From: Vreelandella piezotolerans
GTDB lineage: Bacteria > Pseudomonadota > Gammaproteobacteria > Pseudomonadales > Halomonadaceae
DNA length: 64,000 nucleotides
Assembly (NCBI RefSeq): GCF_012427705.1
Contig: NZ_CP048602.1
Location: forward strand, 1,674,001 to 1,738,000
Reading direction: 5' to 3'
The translations under genes and the position numbers were made by a program. The number at the start of each line of letters is the position of its first letter. The stretch's first letter is position 1. The notes beneath the pieces were generated by a model. The model ran no database searches and had not been told where the DNA came from. It was given only the letters and a program-made list of their open reading frames with translations. Shown piece after piece: positions 37,451-47,383 of the stretch.

Positions 37451-38122
37451 ATGTCGTTTGCACAGAGCGTATTGGCACCATGGGCGCTGGTGATGACGTG
37501 GTTGTTGTCATTGGGCATGGTGGGCTGGTGCATTTGGCTGCGCCCTTGGCAACCGTTGCTCGAAGATACCGCGCTCCAACATCGATGGTTGGCCGCGACG
37601 CTTGTCGTCATGCTGTTTTGGCAGCTTCGCGCTCAAGCAGTGGATTGGTTGACGCTTCACCTAGTATTTACGGTGTTAATGACGCTGGTCTTTAAAATGC
37701 CGTTAGCGCTGCTGAGCAACGTAATGATCAACGCTGCCATGGTAGCGATTGGACGTAACGAGTGGAACCTTCTTGGGGCGAACGTACTGGTGACTGGCAT
37801 CGTGCCTGCTATGGTGACAGGCATCGTGTGGCGTCTGGTGGATCGCCGCCTGCCGGATAATTTGATGGTGTTCTTATTCGCCTGCGGATTTTTCGGCGCA
37901 GCGCTGTCGACGTTAGGTGGCGGGCTTGTCGCGGTGGCGCTCATCATATTGGCGGGCACGGATCCTGAGGCCGTATATCTCGCTCAAGAGTATGCCCGCT
38001 TTTTACCGCTGCTGATGCCGTCGGAAGCCTTCATCACCGGGATGCTGCTCAGCATCTTGCTAGTCTACCACCCAAGTTGGGTGGCCACCTTCAATGACCA
38101 CCGTTACATCGACTCACAGTAA
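37451..38122 (+). CDS. CbiM-like membrane protein (orphan ECF-type component)
   Basis: 223 residues with about six hydrophobic segments. It resembles CbiM-related permease/S-component proteins (energy-coupling factor type) by its HLVFTVLMTLVFKMPLALLSNVM and LLMPSEAFITGMLLSILLV regions. CbiM normally works with CbiN, CbiQ and CbiO to import Co2+ or Ni2+, but none is adjacent, and the N-terminal His-rich metal loop typical of CbiM is absent. It lies 15 bases after purU, so the two may share a transcript. Transport of a metal is only a guess. Confidence 0.6.
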   Translation: MSFAQSVLAPWALVMTWLLSLGMVGWCIWLRPWQPLLEDTALQHRWLAATLVVMLFWQLRAQAVDWLTLHLVFTVLMTLVFKMPLALLSNVMINAAMVAIGRNEWNLLGANVLVTGIVPAMVTGIVWRLVDRRLPDNLMVFLFACGFFGAALSTLGGGLVAVALIILAGTDPEAVYLAQEYARFLPLLMPSEAFITGMLLSILLVYHPSWVATFNDHRYIDSQ

Positions 38123-38159
38123 ATACACTTCGTGTGCCGGGTCTGACCACGGCCTCAGC

Positions 38160-38834
38160 TCAGCCGAGCGCTTGTCCGTTTCCGCCCCGAATAACGCCGA
38201 CGCCGACACCCTCGATATCCAGTTGTTGGGTGCGCAGATCGATCTCGATCGGTGGGAAGTCGGCATTCTCGGCGATCAACGTGACTTGATGGCCCTGGCG
38301 TTTAAAACGCTTGACCGTCACTTCGTCTTCTAACCGTGCTACGACGATCTGGCCATCGCGTACGCGATCAGTGCGATGAACGGCCAGAAGATCGCCTTCC
38401 AAAATGCCGACATCTTTCATGGAGAGGCCGCGTACACGTAATAGGTAATCGGCTTTGGGCGTAAAATACTCGGCTGGAAGCGGGCAGTAGCGGTCTATGT
38501 GTTCGGCAGCCAAGATTGGACTACCGGCGGCAACTTCGCCAATCACGGGTAGCCCATTGGGTACAGGCTCGGAGGCGGCCGTTGTCGTTGCTGGCACTTC
38601 GCTAGGTTCCAGCACCTCCTGGTTCGGTAGCCGAATTCCCCGCGACGTATTTCGAATGATGCGTATGGCGCCTTTACGCTCGAGCGCACGCAAATGCTCC
38701 TCGGCAGCATTTGGAGAGCGGAACCCCAGCGCCTTGGCGATTTCAGCGCGCGTTGGCGGGTACCCCAGGTCACCCATGGTTTTGACGATGAAATCAAATA
38801 CGTGCTGCTGACGTGCTGTGAGTGGACGAGACAT
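38160..38834 (-). CDS. lexA: SOS repressor LexA
   Basis: 224 residues. The winged helix (1-70) includes [23 protein letters not shown]. The self-cleavage site is Ala103-Gly104 in EVAAGSP, and the Ser/Lys dyad is Ser138 (RGLSMKD) and Lys175 (VTVKRF). A longer linker than in E. coli LexA (about 73-93, Ala/Thr/Pro-rich) joins the domains. TTGGAG precedes the ATG. A LexA-like box lies upstream (38889-38904), consistent with autorepression. psrA is divergent, as in Pseudomonas. Confidence 0.97.
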   Translation of the reverse strand: MSRPLTARQQHVFDFIVKTMGDLGYPPTRAEIAKALGFRSPNAAEEHLRALERKGAIRIIRNTSRGIRLPNQEVLEPSEVPATTTAASEPVPNGLPVIGEVAAGSPILAAEHIDRYCPLPAEYFTPKADYLLRVRGLSMKDVGILEGDLLAVHRTDRVRDGQIVVARLEDEVTVKRFKRQGHQVTLIAENADFPPIEIDLRTQQLDIEGVGVGVIRGGNGQALG

Positions 38835-38888
38835 ACCAAACTCCAAAACAGTGAAAAGACAGTAGCTACATGTCGGCTTAATCAGTAT

Positions 38889-38904
38889 GTGTTTAAGTAT
38901 ACAG
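38889..38904. promoter_or_regulatory. Candidate LexA operator (SOS box)
   Basis: On the minus strand it reads CTGTATACTTAAACAC, i.e. CTG-N10-CAC against the consensus CTG-N10-CAG, with an AT-rich centre and a flanking TA. It lies about 55-70 bases before lexA, the expected position for an autoregulatory site. Confidence 0.65.
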
Positions 38905-39084
38905 TATGTTGCTCTGTCCAGTACATGGTCCATGACAAACGCCAGTACATAGCGAGCTCTTTGAAAGCTAGGTAAAGAAGGCGCCGCCCATGGACCGTTG
39001 GCGAACTGGATAAGTGATTGAGCCTGTCAAACATATGTCATAGTATGCAGCGTTGTTTAAAACACCTGTTTTTTGGAGGGCGAG

Positions 39085-39762
39085 ATGGCCCAATCAGATA
39101 CGGTAACGCGTATATTGGACACGGCAGAGGTGCTATTTGCAGAGCGAGGCTTTGCCGAGACGTCGCTGCGCAATATCACCAGCAAGGCACGCGTCAATTT
39201 GGCGGCCGTCAACTACCACTTTGGTTCCAAAAAAGCACTGATTCAAGCGGTGTTCGCTCGCTATCTCGATCCGTTTTCGGCACGTTTTCATACGGCACTG
39301 GATGAACTCGAGACGCGCCATCAAGGTCAACCGATTCCTTTGGAAGTGCTGCTTGAGACCATGGCGACCACGGTGTTGGCCGTCCCGGCAGAACGCAATA
39401 GCCTGAAAGTGTTCATGAGGCTCCTGGGTCTGGCGTATAGCCAGGCTCAGGGGCATTTAAGGCGTTATATTCAGCAGCAATATGGCGACGTGTTTACGCG
39501 CTTCACCGAGCTGGTGCGCCAAGCGACCCCAGACCTGCCGGACGCTGAGCGTTTCTGGCGGCTACACTTTATGTTGGGAACGGTGATATTCACGCTGTCA
39601 GGCTTGGATGCGCTGCGTGATATCGCCGCCAAGGATTACCAAGAACAGGTCACGGTGCGAGATCTGGTACGACGCCTGCGGCCCGTCGTGGTCGCCGCCA
39701 TGAATGCGCCGTTGCCCGCCGCGGTTGAAGAGGGTCACCATGGAAACGCCCAAGCTAGCTGA
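39085..39762 (+). CDS. psrA: TetR-family fatty-acid regulator PsrA
   Basis: 225 residues. The N-terminal HTH (AEVLFAERGFAETSLRNIT, then NLAAVNYHFGSKKALIQAVF) is nearly that of Pseudomonas PsrA, which represses beta-oxidation genes, responds to long-chain fatty acids and activates rpoS there. The position beside lexA and before nagZ is also conserved in Pseudomonas. GGAGGG precedes the ATG. Targets here cannot be read from the window; a clear copy of the PsrA-type palindrome was not found in its own promoter. Confidence 0.88.
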   Translation: MAQSDTVTRILDTAEVLFAERGFAETSLRNITSKARVNLAAVNYHFGSKKALIQAVFARYLDPFSARFHTALDELETRHQGQPIPLEVLLETMATTVLAVPAERNSLKVFMRLLGLAYSQAQGHLRRYIQQQYGDVFTRFTELVRQATPDLPDAERFWRLHFMLGTVIFTLSGLDALRDIAAKDYQEQVTVRDLVRRLRPVVVAAMNAPLPAAVEEGHHGNAQAS

Positions 39763-40255
39763 GCTGCCGCCTACACACGGTGGTTGGATAGAGATCGATA
39801 CCCAGCGTCAGAGACTCTGCTGGTGGCAAGGTAACGATATTCAGCATGAGTGTACGATTTCGACGGGGCTGGCAGGCGTTGGGCAGGAAGAGGGCAGCGG
39901 TCAAACGCCGCTTGGCTGGCACTACGTTCGCGCATCGATTGGCCAAGGCTGCCCCGATAACGCGGTATTTCAGGGGCGCCGTTGGACGGGCGAAGTCTAT
40001 TCGCCAACTCTCGCGGCCAGCTTCCCCAAGCGTGACTGGATCCTGACGCGGATACTTTGGCTATGCGGTTTGGAGCGCGGCGTGAATCGCGGGGGAAACG
40101 TCGATTCCCAGCGGCGCTACATATACTTGCATGGCACCCCAGAGGATCAGCCCATGGGCACGCCAGCCTCACACGGTTGTATACGCGTGCGCAATCACGA
40201 TTTACATTTCCTATTCGATCACGCCCAGCCCGGTACGCCGGTTTGGCTGCATTAA
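39740..40255 (+). CDS. Cytoplasmic-type YkuD (L,D-transpeptidase fold) enzyme
   Basis: 171 residues forming one YkuD domain. The catalytic motif is His131 (YLHGTPED) and SHGCIRV (144-150), with Cys147 as nucleophile and Arg149. There is no signal peptide, membrane segment or lipobox, so the protein should stay in the cytoplasm, unlike murein cross-linking L,D-transpeptidases. The gene overlaps psrA by 23 bases and precedes nagZ, a cytoplasmic murein-recycling enzyme. A role as L,D-carboxypeptidase trimming recycled tetrapeptides, as described for Acinetobacter ElsL, is my inference. The ATG follows AGAGGGTCACC. Confidence 0.85.
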   Translation: METPKLAELPPTHGGWIEIDTQRQRLCWWQGNDIQHECTISTGLAGVGQEEGSGQTPLGWHYVRASIGQGCPDNAVFQGRRWTGEVYSPTLAASFPKRDWILTRILWLCGLERGVNRGGNVDSQRRYIYLHGTPEDQPMGTPASHGCIRVRNHDLHFLFDHAQPGTPVWLH

Positions 40256-40339
40256 GCCCACCCACAGGACGTCGCGCCAGAATTTTGACACGCCAAGCGG
40301 TTAGTCTAGAATGGCGCCCTTTTTGTTGGACTCACCATC

Positions 40340-41350
40340 ATGACGCAACCCATTGGCCCGGTCATGCTCGACCTTGAAGGGCCACAGTTAACCAACGCTG
40401 ACAAGCGCCTGCTAAAAGATCCTGCCGTAGGCGGTGTGATTTTGTTTGCTCGTAACGTCGAAGACGCGTATCAGGTTCGCAAGCTGTGCGACAGTATTCG
40501 TCGTGTGAGAGGCGATTTGCTACTGGGGATCGACCAAGAGGGGGGGCGTGTCCAGCGAATCAAGCAGGGCGTTACCCGGCTACCCGCTATGGCGCGTCTG
40601 GGTGAGCTGTTCGCCAGCGACCCGGTCGCGGGTGTGAGTCTTGCCAAAGATACCGGCTGGCTGTTGGGCATGGAGATGGCCGCCTGCGGATTGGATATCA
40701 GCTTCGCCCCCGTATTGGACGTTGAGAGTGGCGTGTCCAGCGTGATTGGTGAGCGCAGCTTTAGCAGTGACCCTATTCACGTAGCCAAACTTGGCCATGC
40801 GTTTATCGAGGGCTTGCACGAGGCTGGCATGGCCGCTGTGGGTAAACACTTTCCCGGGCATGGGGGCGTGGCGGCAGACTCCCACGTGGCGCTACCCGTC
40901 GATGACCGGCCGCTAGCCGAATTGAAAGCGCGCGATCTTGTGCCGTTTCGTGAACTTGCGGGCGTTTTAAACGGCGTCATGCCAGCCCATGTCATTTATT
41001 CGGCGTTCGATAAACGTCCCGCTGGGTTTTCGCCGACGTGGCTGGGCATGCTACGCGAATCGCTGGGTTTCAAAGGGTGTATTTTCTCGGATGATTTGAG
41101 CATGACCGGGGCGCATGAAGCCGGTGGACCCACGGAGCGCGCCAAGGCAGCTTTGACGGCTGGCTGCGACATGCTGCTGATATGTAACGATCGTGCCGCT
41201 GCTCTTGAGGTCGTCCACGCCTGTGAAGGGGTATCGAACAAACGCCCTGCCAAACTGCGTTATGGCCGTGCGAGACCTGATATCGATGCCCTGGCTGCCC
41301 TTGGGCGCTGGCGGCGCACTCATGCCAAGCTAGAAGCATTGGCGAATTAA
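40340..41350 (+). CDS. nagZ: Beta-N-acetylglucosaminidase NagZ
   Basis: 336 residues, glycoside hydrolase family 3. It removes GlcNAc from anhydro-muropeptides in the cytoplasm during peptidoglycan recycling. The signatures are GIDQEGGRVQRI (about 63-74), KHFPGHGG (169-176, acid/base His on a flexible loop) and SDDLSM with nucleophile Asp251. No signal peptide is present, as expected. In Pseudomonas nagZ also follows psrA. In many species it influences AmpR-dependent beta-lactamase induction; no ampR is visible here. Confidence 0.96.
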   Translation: MTQPIGPVMLDLEGPQLTNADKRLLKDPAVGGVILFARNVEDAYQVRKLCDSIRRVRGDLLLGIDQEGGRVQRIKQGVTRLPAMARLGELFASDPVAGVSLAKDTGWLLGMEMAACGLDISFAPVLDVESGVSSVIGERSFSSDPIHVAKLGHAFIEGLHEAGMAAVGKHFPGHGGVAADSHVALPVDDRPLAELKARDLVPFRELAGVLNGVMPAHVIYSAFDKRPAGFSPTWLGMLRESLGFKGCIFSDDLSMTGAHEAGGPTERAKAALTAGCDMLLICNDRAAALEVVHACEGVSNKRPAKLRYGRARPDIDALAALGRWRRTHAKLEALAN

Positions 41351-41393
41351 TTTTATACCGTTATCTGTTAAGACGTCTTTATGGAGATGGAGC

Positions 41394-41972
41394 ATGTCCA
41401 AGTTGGATAAAGAAGCGCTTGAATCGTTGGATTCCATGCGTGAGTTGATGGATAACGCGGATTGCCTGATATCACAGGAGCAGGTAGAGCGAGCGTTGGA
41501 TCGCATGGCCGAAGAGATCACGCGTGACTTGGGCGACAAGCTGCCGGTGTTTTACTGTGTCATGAACGGTGGTCTCATTACCACGGGCCACTTGTTGACA
41601 CGTCTAGGCTTTCCATTGGAAGTGGACTATCTACACGCCACTCGTTATCGCAAAGAGTTGCGCGGCGGTGAGCTTTTTTGGCGCGTTTCTCCGGAGGTGC
41701 CGATGGCGGGGCGTCACGTCGTCATCGTCGATGATATTCTCGATGAAGGCGCGACACTGGCCGCTATTCTCGAATACTGCAAAGAGGCACAGGCCGCCAG
41801 TGTCACGACCGCGGTATTAGTCGATAAACAGCATGACCGTAAAGCAGTGCCGGGACTGAAAGCCGACTACTGCAGTTTGGAGGTGGCCGACCGCTACGTT
41901 TTCGGTTTTGGTATGGATTACAAAGGCTATTGGCGTAATGCCCCTGGGATTTTTGCGCCTAAGGGCATGTAA
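41394..41972 (+). CDS. hpt: Hypoxanthine-guanine phosphoribosyltransferase family protein
   Basis: 192 residues. The type I PRT fold has the PRPP loop HVVIVDDILDEGATLAAIL, LPVFYCVMNGGLITTGHLL and DYLHATRYR. The C-terminal VADRYVFGFGMDYKGYWRNAPGIF resembles the hypoxanthine PRT hood. It probably converts hypoxanthine and guanine to IMP and GMP. It follows nagZ by 43 bases; pseudomonads have a similar gene near psrA-nagZ. GATGGAGC precedes the ATG. Confidence 0.88.
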   Translation: MSKLDKEALESLDSMRELMDNADCLISQEQVERALDRMAEEITRDLGDKLPVFYCVMNGGLITTGHLLTRLGFPLEVDYLHATRYRKELRGGELFWRVSPEVPMAGRHVVIVDDILDEGATLAAILEYCKEAQAASVTTAVLVDKQHDRKAVPGLKADYCSLEVADRYVFGFGMDYKGYWRNAPGIFAPKGM

Positions 41973-41984
41973 TCACATCCGCGC

Positions 41985-42818
41985 CTAGCGAGGAGAGAAA
42001 CGCCTTGCTAGGCCGGTCTCCGCAATCATTCGCGTTGAAATCTCCTCCACGGAAAACCGCGTCGTATCGATGAACGGAATGTGCATGGTTCGATACAGCG
42101 ATTCTGCCTGCTCTACTTCCTGCAAACACTGATCCATTGAGCTGTAGCGGCTGTTGGGCCGTCGCTCGTTACGAATGGCCGATAGCCGACGGGCATCGAT
42201 GGTCAAACCAAACAGTTTGTGTCGATGAGGAGCTAAGGCTTTGGGGAGCTTGAGGTGACCGTCTTCGTCGAGGTCGTCCTCGGTCAGCGGATAGTTGGCG
42301 GCGCGAATGCCGAACTGAAGCGCTAGGTATAGCGACGTCGGGGTTTTGCCGCAGCGAGACACCCCGACCAAAATGATGTCGGCTTTGTCGTATTGATGGG
42401 TGCGTGCGCCATCATCGTTATCGAGCGCAAAGTGTACCGAGTGGATACGGTCCATATAGACGTCGTCGCTGCCAATGGAGTGAGTGCGCCCGACGCTATA
42501 CGATGAGTGGGTTTCCAACTCCTGCTCCAGCGGCTCCAGGAACGTCGAAAAAATATCGACCTTGAAGCCCGACGCCTGGCGAATGACGTTACGGATGTTT
42601 TGATCCACGATGGTATCGATGATGATTGGCCGATGACCATCGCGGATAGCGGTGGACTCGATGACCTCCGCCAGCGCTTGGGCTTTTTCCACGGTATCGA
42701 TATAAGGTTTAGTCAGCATGTTGATCTCGACATCGCTGAACTGGGCCAGCAAGCTGCGACCCAAACTCTCTGCGGTAATGCCTGTACCATCGGAAATGAA
42801 AAAGGCCGTTCGTTTCAT
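41985..42818 (-). CDS. ppsR: PEP synthetase regulatory protein (kinase/pyrophosphorylase)
   Basis: 277 residues of the DUF299 family. It phosphorylates PEP synthase on a Thr using ADP and reverses this with Pi, inactivating or reactivating it. Family features are [18 protein letters not shown] at the N-terminus, the P-loop [15 protein letters not shown] and NYPLTEDDL. It is divergent from ppsA, its expected target, with 233 bases between the start codons. Confidence 0.96.
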   Translation of the reverse strand: MKRTAFFISDGTGITAESLGRSLLAQFSDVEINMLTKPYIDTVEKAQALAEVIESTAIRDGHRPIIIDTIVDQNIRNVIRQASGFKVDIFSTFLEPLEQELETHSSYSVGRTHSIGSDDVYMDRIHSVHFALDNDDGARTHQYDKADIILVGVSRCGKTPTSLYLALQFGIRAANYPLTEDDLDEDGHLKLPKALAPHRHKLFGLTIDARRLSAIRNERRPNSRYSSMDQCLQEVEQAESLYRTMHIPFIDTTRFSVEEISTRMIAETGLARRFSPR

Positions 42819-43051
42819 AAACTGTTCCGCCAGCTAGAGATGCGTTAAGCGTCTATTGTGGGCTGCCTCTTCCATCAGCACAATGCTTCTTGCCACTACA
42901 TAAAACAGCCATATTCGATCGTTGTTGTAAAAATCCTCCACTCCCTTCGCTGTTAGACCAATGGCGAATAGGGCCCCGCAATGCTAGGGTGTCAGCGTCT
43001 AACAGTGTCGCCCTGATGGGTTGCAACAGAGTCTGAGAGCGAGGGGGTTGC

Positions 43052-45436
43052 GTGGAAGAGTACATTCTGTGGTTCGATCAGCTAGGTATGGCAGACGTCG
43101 AACGCGTGGGTGGTAAAAATGCCTCGCTAGGCGAAATGATTTCCAACTTGTCGGGTGTTGGCGTCACGGTGCCCGGCGGTTTTGCGACCACGGCCCACGC
43201 ATATCGTGAGTTTCTGTCCCATGAAGGCTTGAACGACCGCATCAATGACACGCTCGCTCGCCTAGACGTCGACGACGTCAAAGCGTTGGCTGAAGCTGGT
43301 AAAACGATCCGCCAATGGATCATCGAGACACCGCTGCCCCCCGCTTTCGAAAAATCCCTGCGTGATGCCTATGAGCAACTCCAGGCGCAGCATCCTAACC
43401 TAAAAGTGGCCGTGCGCAGCTCTGCCACGGCTGAAGATCTGCCCGATGCCTCCTTTGCAGGGCAGCAGGAAACCTTCTTGAACATCGAGGGTTTTGCCAA
43501 CATCAAGCACGCCGTGCATGAAGTGTTTGCCTCGCTCTTCAATGATCGCGCAATCTCTTACCGCGTGCACCGTGGCTATGCCCACGAAAACGTGGCCCTG
43601 TCAGCGGGCGTCCAAAAGATGGTGCGTTCCGAAACGGGTGCTTCCGGGGTGATGTTCACGCTCGATACGGAGTCGGGCTACCGTGATGCCGTGTTCGTCA
43701 CGGCCTCATGGGGGCTGGGCGAAACCGTGGTGCAGGGAGCCGTCAATCCTGACGAGTTCTATGTTCACAAGCCCACCCTGGCTGCCGGCCGTCCGGCGGT
43801 GTTGCGCCGTACGTTAGGGTCCAAGTTGATCAAGATGGTTTACGGCCAAGATGCCAGTGCCGGTAAGTCCGTCGAAACTGTCGATGTGCCCTTTAAAGAC
43901 CGCGGTCGCTTTTGTATTGATGATGAGCAGGTCATGGATCTGGCGCGCCAGGCCGTGATCATCGAGCAGCACTACCAACGCCCCATGGATATCGAGTGGG
44001 CACTGGACGGTGACGACGGCAAGCTCTACATCGTGCAAGCACGTCCTGAAACCGTGGTGTCTCAGCAAGAGGGTGGCAAGCTCGAGCGCTTTCAACTGCG
44101 TGAGAAAGGCCGCACCCTGATTACTGGTCGTGCCATCGGTCAGCGTATCGGGCGAGGGGCGGTCAAGATCGTTCTTAGCCCTGACGAAATGGACAAAATT
44201 CAGGAAGGCGACATTCTAGTGACCGACATGACGGACCCTGATTGGGAGCCGATCATGAAGCGCGCATCGGCCATCGTGACCAACCGCGGCGGCCGTACCT
44301 GCCACGCGGCGATCATCGCGCGTGAGCTGGGCATTCCGGCCGTGGTGGGCTGTGGCGACGCTACCACGCAGCTGCAGGAAGGCATCGACGTGACGGTTTC
44401 CTGTGCGGAGGGTGATACTGGCCACGTTTATGAAGGGCTATTGGCTTTTGATTGTAATGTGTCCAGCGTCGATTCGATGCCGGAAATCCCGTTCAAAATC
44501 ATGATGAACGTGGGTAATCCGGATCGTGCGTTTGGCTTTGCCAGTCTGCCTCATGCCGGTGTCGGCTTGGCGCGTCTGGAGTTCATCATCAACCGCATGA
44601 TTGGCGTGCATCCGAAAGCGCTGCTCGAGTACGATACGCTGCCTGCGGATCTTCAGCAGGTCATCGATCTACGTACTGCTGGCTATGCCGATCCGGTGAG
44701 CTTCTACGTCGATAAGCTGGTGGAGGGAATTTCCACGCTAGCTGCCGCTTTTCATCCGCAGCGCGTGATCGTTCGGTTGTCGGATTTTAAGTCCAACGAG
44801 TATGAAAACCTGATAGGCGGTAAGCTCTACGAGCCCGGTGAAGAGAACCCCATGCTGGGTTTCCGTGGGGCTTCTCGCTATATCTCCGAGGCATTTCGTC
44901 CTTGTTTCGAGCTCGAATGTCGCGCGCTGAAACGTGTGCGTGACGACATGGGGCTGACCAACGTCGAAATCATGGTGCCGTTCGTCCGTACCACGGATGA
45001 AGCGCGTGAAGTGGTCGATCTGCTAGCGGCTAACGGTTTGCAGCGTGGCGGTGATGAGCACCCTGATGGTTTGAAGGTCATCATGATGTGTGAATTGCCC
45101 GCCAACGCGCTATTGGCGGACGAGTTCCTCGAGTATTTCGATGGCTTCTCCATTGGCTCGAATGACCTTACCCAGTTAACGCTGGGCTTGGATCGGGATT
45201 CAGGCATCGTGGCGCACTTGTTCGACGAGCGTAACCCTGCAGTGAAAAAGCTGCTCGCCATGGCGATCAAAGCTTGTAAGGAGAAAGGAAAGTACGTGGG
45301 TATCTGTGGCCAAGGGCCGTCTGACCACCCAGATCTTGCCAAGTGGTTGATGGAGCAGGGGATCGATTCGGTGTCGCTCAACCCTGACGCCGTGCTCGAA
45401 ACGTGGTTCATGCTAGCGGGGGAAACCATCGCCTAA
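43052..45436 (+). CDS. ppsA: Phosphoenolpyruvate synthase
   Basis: 794 residues. It makes PEP, AMP and Pi from pyruvate and ATP for gluconeogenesis. The N-terminal ATP-grasp domain starts [27 protein letters not shown]. The phosphohistidine is His418 in [13 protein letters not shown], and the C-terminal TIM barrel has [16 protein letters not shown] and the catalytic Cys in [12 protein letters not shown]. The Thr preceding the His (RTCH) is the usual PpsR regulatory site. It starts with GTG. A terminator follows. Confidence 0.97.
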   Translation: MEEYILWFDQLGMADVERVGGKNASLGEMISNLSGVGVTVPGGFATTAHAYREFLSHEGLNDRINDTLARLDVDDVKALAEAGKTIRQWIIETPLPPAFEKSLRDAYEQLQAQHPNLKVAVRSSATAEDLPDASFAGQQETFLNIEGFANIKHAVHEVFASLFNDRAISYRVHRGYAHENVALSAGVQKMVRSETGASGVMFTLDTESGYRDAVFVTASWGLGETVVQGAVNPDEFYVHKPTLAAGRPAVLRRTLGSKLIKMVYGQDASAGKSVETVDVPFKDRGRFCIDDEQVMDLARQAVIIEQHYQRPMDIEWALDGDDGKLYIVQARPETVVSQQEGGKLERFQLREKGRTLITGRAIGQRIGRGAVKIVLSPDEMDKIQEGDILVTDMTDPDWEPIMKRASAIVTNRGGRTCHAAIIARELGIPAVVGCGDATTQLQEGIDVTVSCAEGDTGHVYEGLLAFDCNVSSVDSMPEIPFKIMMNVGNPDRAFGFASLPHAGVGLARLEFIINRMIGVHPKALLEYDTLPADLQQVIDLRTAGYADPVSFYVDKLVEGISTLAAAFHPQRVIVRLSDFKSNEYENLIGGKLYEPGEENPMLGFRGASRYISEAFRPCFELECRALKRVRDDMGLTNVEIMVPFVRTTDEAREVVDLLAANGLQRGGDEHPDGLKVIMMCELPANALLADEFLEYFDGFSIGSNDLTQLTLGLDRDSGIVAHLFDERNPAVKKLLAMAIKACKEKGKYVGICGQGPSDHPDLAKWLMEQGIDSVSLNPDAVLETWFMLAGETIA

Positions 45437-45471
45437 GCTTGCGATCTTGAAATTAGCCTGCTTGCTATTTT

Positions 45472-45504
45472 ACGCCCGGCCATTGTGCCGGGCGTCCTCG
45501 TTTT
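45472..45504 (+). terminator. Rho-independent terminator after ppsA
   Basis: ACGCCCGGC / GCCGGGCGT stem with a 6-base loop, followed by CCTCGTTTT. Confidence 0.8.
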
Positions 45505-45588
45505 ATAGGCTAAGCTGTTGTTTGAAGGTCAACCGGGCGCTTTCGTCTGGGTGGCTAACGTCTGCGCAAAGGTTCAAGGAGAAAAGCG

Positions 45589-47376
45589 ATGCGTCCAACA
45601 AGGGCTCTCTCACTCACTGGTTTACTGCTGGTGCCCATGGTGAGTTGGGGGTTTAGCTACGAAACCCCTTCTATTACCCCAGAAGTTGGATCGGGTTTCG
45701 AAGAGAAACCTGGCTGGGCAGCCGAGACCTTTGCCGTGGCCGCTGCCAACCCGTTGGCCACCGATGCAGGCTACCAAGTGCTCAAGGCGGGAGGAAATGC
45801 CATTGATGCGGCAGTCGCCGTGCAAATGGTACTGACGCTGGTCGAGCCGCAGTCCAGCGGTATCGGCGGCGGGGCGTTTCTAATGCACTTTGACGGGGCG
45901 GATGTGCAAGCTTATGACGGGCGTGAAACGGCCCCTGCCACGGTGACAGGCAAACTGTTCATGGAAAATGGTGAGCCGTTACCCTTCATGGACGCCGTTG
46001 CCAGTGGTCTCTCCGTGGGAGTGCCGGGTACCGTCCGCATGCTGGAGCAGGCCCACGCTGAGCATGGTCAGCTCCCTTGGCGAGAGCTTTTTACACCCGC
46101 CATCACGTTGGCAGAAGAGGGGTTTGCCGTCAGTCAGCGACTGCATACCAGTCTTGCCAACGACGAGGCCTTGCGACAGAACGAGCGTGCTCGGGCATTT
46201 TATTACACCGCCGAGGGCGAACCGCTTGAAGTCGGCACCTCCCTGAAAAATCCTGCGTTGGCGGCCATATTGCGCCGTATCGCGGATGAGGGAAGCGCCG
46301 CATTCTATGAGGGAGCGGTCGCGGAGGATTTGGTAGCGCAAGTGCAGTCACACCCCGTGCGGCCCGGTACCATGACGCTGGAGGATATCAGCGGTTATCA
46401 GTCGTTAACGCGTGAGCCGCTGTGTACGCCCTGGCAGCAGTGGGAAGTATGTGGTTTTCCTCCGCCCTCATCTGGTCATCTTACCGTCATGCAGATTCTG
46501 GGCATGATGGATCAGCAGCCGCTGCTCGAAGCGCCGTTGGAGGATGGCGTGTCCAGCAGTGGTTGGTTGCATCAGTTCTTGGAAGCTTCTCGACTCGCCT
46601 TTGCTGACCGTGGACGTTACATCGCCGATCCTGATTTCGTCGACGCGCCGGGCGGTGACTGGTCACTGATGTTGGCACCCGATTATCTGGACAAGCGCAG
46701 CCAATTGATTGGCGACGAGAGCATGGGTGAGAGCGCCGAGCCGGGCAACCCAGGGGAACTGGCCGTCAGCTTTGCCAGCCAGCTGGAACAGCCTGAGTAC
46801 GGTACGAGTCATATCAGTATCGTCGATGCCGACCGCAATGCGATTGCCATGACGACCACCATCGAGCAGGCCTTTGGATCGCGGCTGTTAGCGGACGGCG
46901 GCACCGATTTGCCGGGCGGCTACTTGCTCAACAATGAGCTGACGGATTTCTCTTTTACCCCAGAAATCGATGGTCAGCCGGTGGCCAACCGTGTCGAGCC
47001 AGGTAAACGTCCTCGCTCAAGCATGAGTCCTACGCTGGTCTTCGATCAAGAAAGCGGCGAGTTAGTGGCGAGCCTGGGGTCTCCCGGTGGCGCGGCCATC
47101 ATTCATTATACCGCGCGCACCCTGGCGGCCATGCGTGATTGGGGGCTGAACGCTCAAGAAGCGCTCAATCTACCTCATGCCATCACGCTGGGTGGTGATG
47201 TCTATCTAGAGGAGGGGCGTTTTCCAGATTCGACCATCGAAGCGTTGCGCGAACGTGGTCACACCGTCAGCGAACGTGAGCTGACAAGCGGCCTGCAAGC
47301 GATTCGGCGCTTGGAGGATGGCACTCTATTTGGCGGAGCCGATCCTCGCCGTGAAGGCGTTGTCATGGGCGAGTGA
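45589..47376 (+). CDS. ggt: Gamma-glutamyltransferase (glutathione hydrolase)
   Basis: 595 residues. A signal peptide (about 1-21) exports the proenzyme to the periplasm, where it cleaves itself before Thr406 (EYGTSHISIVD), the new N-terminal nucleophile of the small subunit. GGNAIDAAVAVQMVLTLVEPQSSGIGGG and LGSPGGAAIIHYTA (oxyanion region) are typical. It hydrolyses gamma-glutamyl compounds such as glutathione. AAGGAGAAAAGCG precedes the ATG. It converges with the phosphodiesterase gene, 7 bases apart. Confidence 0.94.
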   Translation: MRPTRALSLTGLLLVPMVSWGFSYETPSITPEVGSGFEEKPGWAAETFAVAAANPLATDAGYQVLKAGGNAIDAAVAVQMVLTLVEPQSSGIGGGAFLMHFDGADVQAYDGRETAPATVTGKLFMENGEPLPFMDAVASGLSVGVPGTVRMLEQAHAEHGQLPWRELFTPAITLAEEGFAVSQRLHTSLANDEALRQNERARAFYYTAEGEPLEVGTSLKNPALAAILRRIADEGSAAFYEGAVAEDLVAQVQSHPVRPGTMTLEDISGYQSLTREPLCTPWQQWEVCGFPPPSSGHLTVMQILGMMDQQPLLEAPLEDGVSSSGWLHQFLEASRLAFADRGRYIADPDFVDAPGGDWSLMLAPDYLDKRSQLIGDESMGESAEPGNPGELAVSFASQLEQPEYGTSHISIVDADRNAIAMTTTIEQAFGSRLLADGGTDLPGGYLLNNELTDFSFTPEIDGQPVANRVEPGKRPRSSMSPTLVFDQESGELVASLGSPGGAAIIHYTARTLAAMRDWGLNAQEALNLPHAITLGGDVYLEEGRFPDSTIEALRERGHTVSERELTSGLQAIRRLEDGTLFGGADPRREGVVMGE

Positions 47377-47383
47377 ACCCGAT

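Noticed and set aside
39010..39084. PsrA-type palindrome in the psrA promoter
   Set aside because: CAAACATATGTCAT resembles only half of the expected CAAAC/GTTTG dyad, with several mismatches on the other side. It is too weak to list as a site.
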